DNA from: Gemmatimonadaceae bacterium
GTDB lineage: Bacteria; Latescibacterota; UBA2968; UBA8231
Direction: 5' to 3'
DNA: 53,811 nucleotides
Assembly: GCA_002726335.1 (NCBI GenBank)
Contig: PBSR01000264.1
Coordinates: 1-53,811, forward strand
Part shown: positions 9,714 to 17,639 of the stretch, piece after piece
Layout of the letters: each line of letters starts with the position of its first letter
Position numbering within the stretch: position 1 is the first letter of the stretch
The notes under the pieces: model-generated
What the model was told of the DNA's origin: nothing
Database searches by the model: none
Seen by the model: the letters and a program-made list of their open reading frames with translations, nothing else
Program-made: the position numbers and the translations under genes

Positions 9714-11014
9714 ACCGCGATGAACTGTTCGCCCGGGCGCGCAAGTCTCTTCCCGGGGGGGTCTGCGCCTCCACCCGTCTCAATGTGGCCCTCGGCCATC
9801 CCCTCTACGTGGAACGGGCGGAGGGATCCCGACTCTACGACGTGGAGGGTAAGCCCTACCTGGATATGTCCTGCGGCCACGGCGCCGCGCTGCTCGGGCA
9901 CGGACACCCCGCCGTACGCGACGCCCTGTTGCAGGCCTCTGAACTGGGAATCTGCTGCTCATCCGACATGATCCACCACGTCAAGCTGGCCGAGGAGCTG
10001 TGTTCCCTGATCCCCTGCGCCGAACGCGTGCGCTTCACGAACTCCGGCAGCGAGGCGACACTGCACGCCATCCGACTGTGCCGGGCCGCCACCGGGCGCG
10101 ACCTGATCGTGCGCTTCACCGGTCACTTCCACGGCTACCACGAGCACACCTTCATCGGCGGGCATGTTCCAGCCGACCACCTCGACGATCCCTCCTCCTT
10201 CCGCGAGTCCCCGGGCATCCCCGAGGCGATGACACAGTTCATCCGGGCCATCCCGTTCAACGACCTGGGTGCCGTTGAGCGCGTGCTGTCTGTAGAGGGC
10301 GACCGCGTCGCCACGCTGATCCTGGAGCCGGTGGACTTCAACTCTGGCGGCATTCCGCCACAGCCCGGCTTTCTCGAAAGCCTGCGCGAGTTGACCCGCC
10401 AGCATGGCGTGCTGCTGTTCTTCGACGAGATTCAGACGAGCTTCAAAAAGAGTACCGGTGGTGCCCAGGCCGACTTCGGCGTCACACCCGACATCTGCAC
10501 CATCGGCAAGTCTCTCGGGGGCGGCCTGGCACTGTCGGCCATCTGTGCGGGTGCCGAGCTGATGGATCTGTACCGACCGGTGGGAGAAGTGACACACTCG
10601 GGCACGTTCATGGCCCCCCTGCCGAATGTGCTCAGCGGTCTCGCCTTCCTCGATCAGGTCACGCAGCCCACTTTCTATCCTGACCTGCTCGGCCGGTTCG
10701 ACACCTTCTACGATGAGGTGGATGCCATGATCGCGCGTCGTGGCATACCGGTGCAGGTGCCCAGGCACGGCGCCCGCTTCGGTATCCTCGTCGGCCTCGA
10801 TCATCCTCCCATCGACTACCGGGACGCCCTCTGTCACCGCAAGGATCTCTGGCTGGCGTTCATCCGACACGCCTTCGAGCGCGGTGTCTACTTTCACGAC
10901 TACGGTGGCGGGCCCTGTCACCACGGTTTTGGCGCCGCCCATTCACAGCAGGATATCGACTCGATCCTGCAGGTGATGGACGAGGCCTTTGGCGAGATCG
11001 CGACTGAGTTCTGA
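9710..11014 (+). CDS. Class III aminotransferase (glutamate-1-semialdehyde aminotransferase-like)
   Basis: A 434-residue PLP enzyme of the class III family. The N-terminal ARKSLPGGVCASTRLN is typical of GSA-aminomutase-like proteins. FTNSGSEATLHAIRLCRAAT binds the PLP phosphate, LFFDEIQTSF carries the PLP-ring Asp, and TIGKSLGGGLALS holds the Schiff-base Lys. A TTG start at 9710 is supported by AAGAGGAG about 8 nt upstream and by 1-nt-staggered overlap with the M81 stop; the longer frame from 9581 runs inside the M81 gene and is rejected. As it sits in a catabolic operon and no heme genes are near, it is more likely a transaminase than HemL. Last gene of the operon. Confidence 0.9.
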   Translation: MNRDELFARARKSLPGGVCASTRLNVALGHPLYVERAEGSRLYDVEGKPYLDMSCGHGAALLGHGHPAVRDALLQASELGICCSSDMIHHVKLAEELCSLIPCAERVRFTNSGSEATLHAIRLCRAATGRDLIVRFTGHFHGYHEHTFIGGHVPADHLDDPSSFRESPGIPEAMTQFIRAIPFNDLGAVERVLSVEGDRVATLILEPVDFNSGGIPPQPGFLESLRELTRQHGVLLFFDEIQTSFKKSTGGAQADFGVTPDICTIGKSLGGGLALSAICAGAELMDLYRPVGEVTHSGTFMAPLPNVLSGLAFLDQVTQPTFYPDLLGRFDTFYDEVDAMIARRGIPVQVPRHGARFGILVGLDHPPIDYRDALCHRKDLWLAFIRHAFERGVYFHDYGGGPCHHGFGAAHSQQDIDSILQVMDEAFGEIATEF

Positions 11015-11031
11015 GAACCACGACCTCGACA

Positions 11032-11334
11032 TCAGAACTCGTAGTCGAAGACCAGCACGTCGTCGACAATCGCTCGCAGCAGGTTCCGACCCAGCTCCTT
11101 GTGCTCGGGGTGGGGCAGATAGGCGTCGCGGGCGGCCCTGTCGGTGAAGGTCATGGCGAAGCCCCAGTCAAAGTCCTGGGCCTTGCCTTCAGGGCTGTTG
11201 TTGTCGCCACCGGATACCGTTTCGATCCCGGGGATCTTTCCCTGACTGAGGGCGACGAGACCATGCAGCAGAGCAGCCTTCTGCTCCTCGGTGGTACCGG
11301 TCTTCAGTTTCAGCAGTACGATGTGCTGGATCAT
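11032..11334 (-). CDS. Dabb family protein (stress-responsive A/B barrel)
   Basis: A 100-residue ferredoxin-like alpha/beta barrel protein. MIQHIVLLKLKTGTTEEQKA is the classic Dabb opening, followed by a DFDWGFAMTFTDRAARDAYL core and HPEHKELGRN with the conserved His-x2-His. A C-terminal VLVFDYEF strand completes the barrel. Small family members dimerise and include polyketide-cyclase-like and stress proteins; no specific reaction can be assigned. It converges with the aminotransferase (17-bp gap) and lies downstream of the ABC exporter on the same strand with a 29-bp gap, so it may be co-transcribed with it. Confidence 0.88.
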   Translation of the reverse strand: MIQHIVLLKLKTGTTEEQKAALLHGLVALSQGKIPGIETVSGGDNNSPEGKAQDFDWGFAMTFTDRAARDAYLPHPEHKELGRNLLRAIVDDVLVFDYEF

Positions 11335-11363
11335 TGAATTCGCTCCGTTGTTGATTGCCCGGG

Positions 11364-13235
11364 TCAGTCGCGATATCTCTCCGCCTGCGCCTCGAACATC
11401 GAGGCGTAGTGTCCGTTCAGCGCCACCAGCTCCTCGTGCGTACCCTGCTCGGCAAGCCGCCCTGATCTCAACACGAGAATCCTGTCCGCCATACGCACGG
11501 TGGAGAACCGGTGTGAGATGAACACCGTTGTCCTGCCGCCGGTCAACTCGGCGAATCGCCTGTACACCTCGTACTCTGCCAGCGCATCGAGTGCCGCCGT
11601 GGGTTCATCGAGAATCAGCACCTGGGAATCCCGCATGAAGGCGCGACTCAGGGCAATCTTCTGCCACTCCCCGCCTGACAGATCCGAGCCGCCGGGCAGC
11701 CGGCGACGGAGGGAGCCCTGGTCCACTGGTGCCATTTTGCCAAGCACTGTCTCGTATCCACAGGGGAGCCCATCGATCAACGCTGCGGCCCCACCCTTTT
11801 CTGCCGCTGCCGCGACTCTCCCTCGATCGTCGACAGATTCCACCTGACCGAAGCCGATGTTCTCACGCACGGTAAGGTGGTAGCGTAGAAAGTCCTGGAA
11901 GATCACTCCCACGTGGCGGTGCCAGTCGAGCACGTCGAATTCCCGCAGGTCTCTGCCGTCCGCCAGGATCTCCCCCTGTGTCGGATCGTAGAACCGGGCC
12001 AGCAGTTTCACGAGGGTTGTCTTGCCGGCGCCGTTCTCCCCCACCAGGGCGACCGCCTCATCGGGACACAGGCAGAATGACAGGTCCCGCAGCACGTAGT
12101 CGGCCTCACCCGGATACCTGAACGATACGTTGCGGAACTCGATCTCCTTCTCGATTGGCGCAGGTACGCGATAGTGCCCGCCTCGTGCCAGGGCGCCGTC
12201 CACCGAGCCCGGATCCATGTCCAGGAATTCGAAGAGGTTGTCAACGAACACACAGATCTCGTAGAACCGCCCGACACCGAGAAACATCTGTGCCAGCAGG
12301 GCCCGCGACCGCTCGGAGGCCTGAAACGCCAGCGCTACCTCTCCGAGACTGATTCTTCCATGGGCAGCCTGCACGATCGCGTAGAGCCAGATCCCGGCCA
12401 CACCGGCCATGGCCAGCAGAAACAACCCCATCGTCGCACCTTCGGCGGCGAGCCGGATCCGGCGCTCGTCCTCGAAGTGCTGCAGCCAGAAACGTCGGAA
12501 CTGCGTCAGGAACCGGTCGTGTAACCCGAAGAGCCGGACCTCCTTGAAGGCGCCCCGCGAAGCGAGCAGCCCGTGCACATAACGCGACATGCGCCGAGCG
12601 GGTGTCTGATCGTGCAGCAGATTCCACTGTTGATTGGCGGACCAGGCGAGGATGAACGTCAGAGGCGCCGCCGTGAGCAGCAGTACAGCGACGGCCAGTG
12701 GGTGCAGGTTTGCCAGCAGCCCCAGCAGGGCCCCGAGCGACATCAGACGCGCCAGGAATTCGACGCAGTTGATGGTGAAGTTGTGTACGTGGAAGCTCTG
12801 CCCATTGGCCCTGCTCAGTCGATCATGCATGGCCGGGATCTCGTAGAAGGCGGCGTCCAGTTCGTTCGTTTTGCCGAGGATCAGACACTCCACATGGATC
12901 CTCGTCCTCACGGCCATGAGCTCTCTCACGTGACTGTTCAAAGACTGACAGAGTCCGCCACCCACCCAGACCAGAAATACGCCGGCCACTGGACTGAGTA
13001 GGACATACCATGTAGCCATGTCCCGAGGCGCTCCAGCAGCTGTGGCATCTGCCACGCCGTCGATGATCATCTTGGTGAGCCATATCTGCGCCGGCGGCAC
13101 CACCGCCGTGATGGCCGTCAGTGCCAGGGTGGCGAGGCAATACCATCGGCTGGCTCGCCAGACCAGACACAGCATGCGTGCGGCGCTGGCGAAGATGCTT
13201 CGCAGCTCGGGTGTGGACGCCTGGTTTCCCTTCAT
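11364..13235 (-). CDS. ABC exporter, fused permease-ATPase
   Basis: A 623-residue half-transporter of type I exporter topology. The first ~330 residues hold about six hydrophobic membrane segments and are followed by a nucleotide-binding domain. Walker A GENGAGKTT is at about residue 400, the signature LSGGEWQKIALSRA near 520, Walker B QVLILDEPTAALD near 540, and an H-loop ISHRFST follows. It probably acts as a homodimer exporting a lipid, peptide or drug; the substrate cannot be predicted. The start is ATG 13235 with GGAGACAG upstream. It diverges from the sigma-FliM gene across a 368-bp spacer. Confidence 0.9.
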   Translation of the reverse strand: MKGNQASTPELRSIFASAARMLCLVWRASRWYCLATLALTAITAVVPPAQIWLTKMIIDGVADATAAGAPRDMATWYVLLSPVAGVFLVWVGGGLCQSLNSHVRELMAVRTRIHVECLILGKTNELDAAFYEIPAMHDRLSRANGQSFHVHNFTINCVEFLARLMSLGALLGLLANLHPLAVAVLLLTAAPLTFILAWSANQQWNLLHDQTPARRMSRYVHGLLASRGAFKEVRLFGLHDRFLTQFRRFWLQHFEDERRIRLAAEGATMGLFLLAMAGVAGIWLYAIVQAAHGRISLGEVALAFQASERSRALLAQMFLGVGRFYEICVFVDNLFEFLDMDPGSVDGALARGGHYRVPAPIEKEIEFRNVSFRYPGEADYVLRDLSFCLCPDEAVALVGENGAGKTTLVKLLARFYDPTQGEILADGRDLREFDVLDWHRHVGVIFQDFLRYHLTVRENIGFGQVESVDDRGRVAAAAEKGGAAALIDGLPCGYETVLGKMAPVDQGSLRRRLPGGSDLSGGEWQKIALSRAFMRDSQVLILDEPTAALDALAEYEVYRRFAELTGGRTTVFISHRFSTVRMADRILVLRSGRLAEQGTHEELVALNGHYASMFEAQAERYRD

Positions 13236-13364
13236 GGTCTGTCTCCTCGGAAGGGGTGCCTGGTGACGAGTCCGCTACCACGGACGGCGCACGTCAGTAG
13301 ACACGCATGCACACCGTCGTGTACAGCCGTGCCGGCACCGACAGAACCACTCTGGCGGAAACGG

Positions 13365-13387
13365 ACTCAACGATTGCTGAGTTGAGT
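13365..13387. repeat. Inverted repeat in a 368-bp divergent intergenic region (13236-13603)
   Basis: The spacer between the ABC exporter and the sigma-FliM gene contains no plausible gene. The clearest structure is ACTCAAC (13365-13371) paired with GTTGAGT (13381-13387), 7-bp perfect arms with a 9-bp spacer, suitable for a dimeric regulator. A second smaller hairpin, CAGTT-CTTC-AACTG, lies near 13534-13547, just upstream of the sigma gene. No consensus sigma-70 promoter was recognised, and the sigma gene could use its own ECF-type promoter here. Confidence 0.35.
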
Positions 13388-13603
13388 GTGCTACGTACGA
13401 GAAGCGGCTGAGCAGCCGAGAAGACCGCGGCAGGGTCCCGGCGACATCACACGCCGGGTGGCTGAACGGGCAGGAAGGAAGGGTTCACCGGAAAGGCGGC
13501 CGGGTCGGTCGCCAGGTGAGGTCACTGCCCGATCAGTTCTTCAACTGTAAGAGGATTGGCAGAAGAATGAAAGCAGACGAAACCAATATGGGGCTTATCT
13601 GTT

Positions 13604-14725
13604 GTGACTGACACCGATTCGCTGATTCGACTGGCTCAAGGCGATGACCTGCCCGCCTACGCCGCACTGGTGGAGCGTAGCCAGCAGGCAGCCCTGGGAT
13701 ATGCCCGCCAGCTGCTGGGTGACTTCCACCTGGCTGAAGACGCCGTGCAGGAGGCGTTCCTCCAGGCCTATCTCGATCTCGACAAGTTGAACGAGCCCAT
13801 GGCTTTCGGCGGCTGGCTGCGTCGGATCGTGCACAAACATTGTGACCGCGTGCGGCGTCGGAAGACCGGTCGTCTCGTCGGTATGGATGTAACCCGTATC
13901 CGAAGTCGGAGCGATCCACATGTCGAGTTGGAACAGGCGGAGGAGTCATCGAGACTGAAGAGCGGGCTCCTTCGCCTGCACGATCAGGAGAGGGACATCC
14001 TGTCCCTCTGTTACTTGCGGGGACTCAGTCACCGGCAGATTGCGAGCCTCCTCGGACTGCCCGAATCAACCGTCAACATCCGGCTCTTCCGGGCCCGACA
14101 GAACCTCAGAAAGGAACTGACCGCCATGACAACAACAGATGACATCGCCCTGCTCAAACCGGTCCACCATCGGCTCGCCCTCGCTCTGCAGACTCTCTTC
14201 GGCGAGACCATGGAGATGCAGGTAGCGATCGAGGTGGCTGACCCCCACGAATCGACCTACGGTCAGGTGATCAAGGACCTTGGCCGCCACTCGTGTATGT
14301 ACTACTTCACCGCCGCACCCTCGGACGGGTGGATTACGATCGACTTCAACGTGCCTCTCGCGCTTGCACTGTGCAACCGATGTCACAGCGCCGAGGAACT
14401 GGCTCAGGAAACGGAACTCCGAAGATCCAACCCGCCAGACGGGGGCTGGCTACTGAACTACCAGCTGGGGATTCTAGGAGCCCTGATCAAGCGGGTCCTC
14501 GATCAGTTTGTGGAGGCCTGGGCGCCTGCAACCAGGCTGGAATGGCGCGACGCCCAGATCGAGATCACTCCGCAGATCATGCTCGAATGGGACCGGTCTG
14601 ATTCGCCGAAACCAGACGAGTCCGCCGTATCTATCGGCTTCACGGTGAATGCCGGCGACTACGACGAACTCTCCATGAAGCTCTGCTATCCCACATCGAC
14701 CGTGGCAACGCTGACGGGCAACTGA
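13604..14725 (+). CDS. ECF-type sigma factor fused to a FliM/CheC-like domain
   Basis: A 373-residue protein starting at GTG 13604. Residues ~5-75 form sigma region 2 (YARQLLGDFHLAEDAVQEAF, then WLRRIVHKHC). Residues ~115-165 form region 4 (LSLCYLRGLSHRQIASLLGL, then FRARQNLRKEL). From residue ~180 onward the protein resembles the flagellar switch protein FliM middle domain: LLKPVHHRLALALQTLFG, then MYYFTAAPSDGWITIDFNVP, VLDQFVEAWAP, EITPQ, and a final LSMKLCYPTSTVATL. These match FliM's N-helix, strand core, 'EAWxP', 'ETNPQF' and 'LNLCxPY' blocks. An internal ATG (14126) with AAGGA upstream could yield the domain alone. No anti-sigma gene is adjacent. I infer that the FliM-like part gates the sigma activity. 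Confidence 0.85.
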   Translation: MTDTDSLIRLAQGDDLPAYAALVERSQQAALGYARQLLGDFHLAEDAVQEAFLQAYLDLDKLNEPMAFGGWLRRIVHKHCDRVRRRKTGRLVGMDVTRIRSRSDPHVELEQAEESSRLKSGLLRLHDQERDILSLCYLRGLSHRQIASLLGLPESTVNIRLFRARQNLRKELTAMTTTDDIALLKPVHHRLALALQTLFGETMEMQVAIEVADPHESTYGQVIKDLGRHSCMYYFTAAPSDGWITIDFNVPLALALCNRCHSAEELAQETELRRSNPPDGGWLLNYQLGILGALIKRVLDQFVEAWAPATRLEWRDAQIEITPQIMLEWDRSDSPKPDESAVSIGFTVNAGDYDELSMKLCYPTSTVATLTGN

Positions 14726-14753
14726 GATCGAGTGGGAGAGCCCGGCTCCTCGG

Positions 14754-16658
14754 TCACGCCGAGCGCCGTTTCCGCAGATACGTTGCATTGCGCACCGCCT
14801 TGTGCTCGTCCCCTTCGGCGGTCCGCCTTTGATCCTCCGTCAACTCCCCCCAGCGACGCAGGAGGCAGACCGCCGCTTTGCGCTCCGTCCACAGTTCTGA
14901 GCCGAGCATTTCCTGCAGCATCGGCCGCGCCTCCTCGCGCATACGATTCACCTGCCAGAATGCCTCCTGGGCGACCTTCCGCGGCCGTCCCTCGGCCAGG
15001 CAGCGGCGAAGCTGCGGCAGGAATCCGGCGCCGTGGTGGCGGACGAGGATGCGCAGAGCGCTGGTCCTGACGGCAGGTGGACCATCTTCGAAGAAGCCAT
15101 CGATGAGAGGGCTAGGTTCTGTCCGAGTCCGCGACAGTGTCCACAACAGGCGAGAGAGGTCTGGGACCTCGCCGCTCTCTTCCTCGATCCAGCGCGCGAC
15201 GTCCTCGCCATAGTGCTCTGCCAGCGAGATCGACACATTCAGCATTCGGATGCGCTCTGGATGCTGTTCGAACAACTCCTGCTTGAGCACTTCGAAAGCT
15301 CGCGAACTGCCGGATCCGGCCAGGACCACCGCCGCCGTGCTGCGCTCTTCTGCGGTGCCCGTGTCGAGGAAGCCCTCCATCACTCGCAGGCCGGGTTCGC
15401 CATGGCGCAGGATCAGTTCGCCGGCACACCTGCGCCCCCACCAGACGACACCTCGCTCGAAGGCCTTGAGGCAGGCCGCGATGGGCGGCACCAGGTCCTC
15501 CCGCGAGGCGCAGAACGCCGCCGTGAGCCGGATGGTGGGGGCAGCGTCATTCAGTCCCTCGATGGCCAGGCTCTCGTGATCTTCGGGGAGCAGTCGCCAC
15601 AGCGCCTGATACGCAGCGCCCCGGGCACGAAGGTGGCGATCTTGATCCCGATACATCGCGCTGGCCAGCTCGATCACCTCGCTGTCGCCCGCCAGGTGGG
15701 ACAGCGCGCCGATGGCCATGCCCACTGTAACCCGGTCCCTTGGTGTCCCGCTCTGCCCACCTGTCCTCACCTCTTCGATCAACGCCTCCCGGATCCCCGG
15801 CACGCGCAGCACCTGCCCGTGGACGAACAGAATCCACGTATTCCACGGCTGATCGGTATACAGCAGCTTGAGGATCGGCCCTCGCGCCCGCCCATCGCCG
15901 ATCCGGCACAGTGCCTTCGCCGCCACCTGCTGCATCGGCCCCCCTTCGGCCCCCACCACTCGGCACAGCTCGTCGATGGCCGATCCCCCCATCTTCGCCA
16001 ATGCCTGCACAGCATCTGCCTGGCTTCGCTGATGGGCGGCCACATCCCTGAGCACCTGCTGGATCTGGGCCACGAAGTCCTCCGGTAGTTCCTCGTTCTG
16101 ATATACGTCCTGGACCATGGTCAGCTCGTCTCGCAATTGGGCCCGGGCTCGCTGCAGGCGGCCTTGAACGGCCGTGGCGGTAATGCCGAGAAAGCGGGCG
16201 ATCTCCGGGTATGACAGCCCCGTACCGTAGTGCAGACCGACGACCTCGCGGTGTGTGTCACCGAGGCGCTCGATGGCGATACGCACCAGTCGCCGACGCT
16301 CCGCTTCTTCGGCGCTCACATCCGGTGCCTCCGGCTCCGGCAGCAGGCCACGCTCCGGCACCAACGCCTGACGCAGGCGTTCGACACGTGCCAGCTCACG
16401 CCGGGCCCGCCGCGCGGTGTTGTTGACGATACCGTGCAGCCAGCTGCCAAAGGACTCGGGATCGCGGAGTTTGCCCAGATTCCGGTACGCCGTCAGGAAT
16501 GACTCCTGCACGATGTCCTGCGCCAGGGCAAAGTCCGGCACGAGACCGGACGCCACACCATAGGCGTAGTTCTGGTAGCGGCGGACCAGGCATGCAAAGG
16601 CCTGCTCGCAACCTGCCAGCGTCTGTTGTATCAGGTGTGCGTCGGGTTCGTCATTCAT
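14754..16658 (-). CDS. ECF-type sigma factor fused to HEAT-type repeats
   Basis: A 634-residue protein. Residues ~8-80 form sigma region 2 (ACLVRRYQNYAYGVASGLVP, then AQDIVQESFLTAYRNLGKL and a WLHGIVNNTARR helix). Residues ~125-185 form region 4 (VVGLHYGTGLSYPEIARFLG, then RLQRARAQLRDEL). The remaining ~440 residues are helical repeats with HEAT/PBS-lyase character, such as QQVAAKALCRIGDGRARGPI and TAEERSTAAVVLAGSGS. The array probably binds a protein partner or senses a state, replacing a separate anti-sigma factor. The start ATG 16658 lies 6 nt after a tRNA-like stem (16665-16741). It converges on the sigma-FliM gene with a 28-bp gap. Confidence 0.88.
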   Translation of the reverse strand: MNDEPDAHLIQQTLAGCEQAFACLVRRYQNYAYGVASGLVPDFALAQDIVQESFLTAYRNLGKLRDPESFGSWLHGIVNNTARRARRELARVERLRQALVPERGLLPEPEAPDVSAEEAERRRLVRIAIERLGDTHREVVGLHYGTGLSYPEIARFLGITATAVQGRLQRARAQLRDELTMVQDVYQNEELPEDFVAQIQQVLRDVAAHQRSQADAVQALAKMGGSAIDELCRVVGAEGGPMQQVAAKALCRIGDGRARGPILKLLYTDQPWNTWILFVHGQVLRVPGIREALIEEVRTGGQSGTPRDRVTVGMAIGALSHLAGDSEVIELASAMYRDQDRHLRARGAAYQALWRLLPEDHESLAIEGLNDAAPTIRLTAAFCASREDLVPPIAACLKAFERGVVWWGRRCAGELILRHGEPGLRVMEGFLDTGTAEERSTAAVVLAGSGSSRAFEVLKQELFEQHPERIRMLNVSISLAEHYGEDVARWIEEESGEVPDLSRLLWTLSRTRTEPSPLIDGFFEDGPPAVRTSALRILVRHHGAGFLPQLRRCLAEGRPRKVAQEAFWQVNRMREEARPMLQEMLGSELWTERKAAVCLLRRWGELTEDQRRTAEGDEHKAVRNATYLRKRRSA

Positions 16659-16664
16659 GTTGTT

Positions 16665-16741
16665 TCCCGAGACCGCCGCGATTCGAACGCGGGACCCGTC
16701 ACCGAAGTGACTGCTCTTTCCTCTGAGCTACGGTCTCGGGA
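16665..16741 (-). ncRNA. tRNA-like leader element with UUCG tetraloop replacing the anticodon loop
   Basis: Read on the minus strand, the acceptor stem GAGACCG (16737-16731) pairs with CGGTCTC (16675-16669) and extends by TCCC/GGGA to 11 perfect base pairs. U8-A9 are present. The D arm is GCTC-AGAGGAAA-GAGC, with A14, G15, GG and A21 in place. The anticodon arm is GTCAC-TTCG-GTGAC, a 5-bp stem closed by a C(UUCG)G tetraloop, so no anticodon exists. The variable loop is GGGTC, with C48 able to pair with G15. The T arm is CCGCG-TTCGAAT-CGCGG. No CCA follows. The stem ends 6 nt before the ATG of the sigma-HEAT gene, and its outer GGGA is the only Shine-Dalgarno-like sequence, so translation may depend on opening or processing it. 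Confidence 0.75.
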
Positions 16742-16772
16742 CAGTTCTGGTTTTCTGCTTCTGTAGTAGTAG

Positions 16773-16787
16773 TGCCAGGTACTGGCA
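16773..16787. repeat. Inverted repeat upstream of the sigma-HEAT leader
   Basis: TGCCAG (16773-16778) and CTGGCA (16782-16787) form perfect 6-bp arms around GTA. They lie between the tRNA-like leader (minus strand) and the methyltransferase gene (plus strand). It could be an operator for either direction or a short hairpin. The rest of the 16742-16923 spacer shows no gene and no recognisable consensus promoter. Confidence 0.3.
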
Positions 16788-16923
16788 GACCACTAACGGT
16801 CAGAGTGCATTGTCCCTGGTCACACCGCAACCGTCAAGCCGATCTTCGCTCTTGCCCCGGTTCGATCGGCCCGTTTCGTTGGTGAATCGTGTCCCCCTTC
16901 AAACAATCGTCGGCCGGCCCCCT

Positions 16924-17619
16924 GTGAACTCTGAACTGAAAAACAGCATGTTCGAGTACTACGAACAGAGAGCCGGCGAGTATGACGAACTCTACACCCT
17001 CGGCACGGCGCCGAAGGCCACGACAGATCCGGCCGTATACCGGGCCGAGGTGAAGATCCTCTCCGAGCTGGTGGCCTCACAGTTGTCCGGTGCCCTGCTG
17101 GACGCCCCGTGCGGCGCCGGCTACTGGTCACAGTTCTATGGCGAGAATTGCAGTTCCGTCACGATGGTGGACCAGTCGCGGAGCATGTTGGAAGAATCAC
17201 GGGAGAAAGTGCGCCTGGCCGGTGTTCAGCCTCGAACCCGGCTGATCCAGGCAAATGTCCTCGAGTTCGAGCCGCCCTCCAGGGCCTTCGATTCAGCGCT
17301 GGTCGGTTACTTCGTCGGACATCTGACGGATGCAGAGATGGAATCTTACTTCACTGCTCTTCGACGGGCTATGAGACCTGGGGGCAAGGTGTTGATCCTC
17401 GAATCCATCTGGTCCGACGCCCGACAGCACAGGCCGAAGCAGGGCACGCAGCAGCGAAGCCTGAAGGATGGCCGCGTCTTCGACATCTACAAGAGATACT
17501 TCCTTCCGGAGGATTTCCACGCCATGCGAGGTCGTTACGGGCTGAATCTCGAGGTTCAGCACGCGGGCCAGGTCTACATTGCCGCAAGCGGTCAATTTGA
17601 TCCTGAAGTACAGAGATGA
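16924..17619 (+). CDS. Class I SAM-dependent methyltransferase
   Basis: A 231-residue Rossmann-fold methyltransferase. Motif I is LLDAPCGAGYWSQ, motif II is VTMVDQSRSMLEESREKV with the acidic SAM-ribose ligand Asp, and motif IV is DSALVGYFVGHLTDAEMESY. An RAMRPGGKVLILES strand follows. The start is uncertain: GTG 16924 and ATG 16948 both precede the typical opening FEYYEQRAGEYDELY, while a frame from 16810 adds a low-complexity tail. The substrate is unknown. It converges with a small secreted protein gene 20 bp downstream. Confidence 0.82.
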   Translation: MNSELKNSMFEYYEQRAGEYDELYTLGTAPKATTDPAVYRAEVKILSELVASQLSGALLDAPCGAGYWSQFYGENCSSVTMVDQSRSMLEESREKVRLAGVQPRTRLIQANVLEFEPPSRAFDSALVGYFVGHLTDAEMESYFTALRRAMRPGGKVLILESIWSDARQHRPKQGTQQRSLKDGRVFDIYKRYFLPEDFHAMRGRYGLNLEVQHAGQVYIAASGQFDPEVQR

Positions 17620-17639
17620 TCTAGAGGATCAGGCGTGAC

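Noticed and set aside
9710..11014. HemL (glutamate-1-semialdehyde aminomutase)
   Set aside because: It is similar in family, but the operon context is catabolic and no heme genes are nearby.
16665..16741. An ordinary tRNA gene on the minus strand
   Set aside because: The D and T arms fit, but the anticodon arm has a 4-nt UUCG loop, so no anticodon can be assigned. The region is also three bases short of a normal tRNA and no CCA is encoded. It is reported as a tRNA-like leader element instead.
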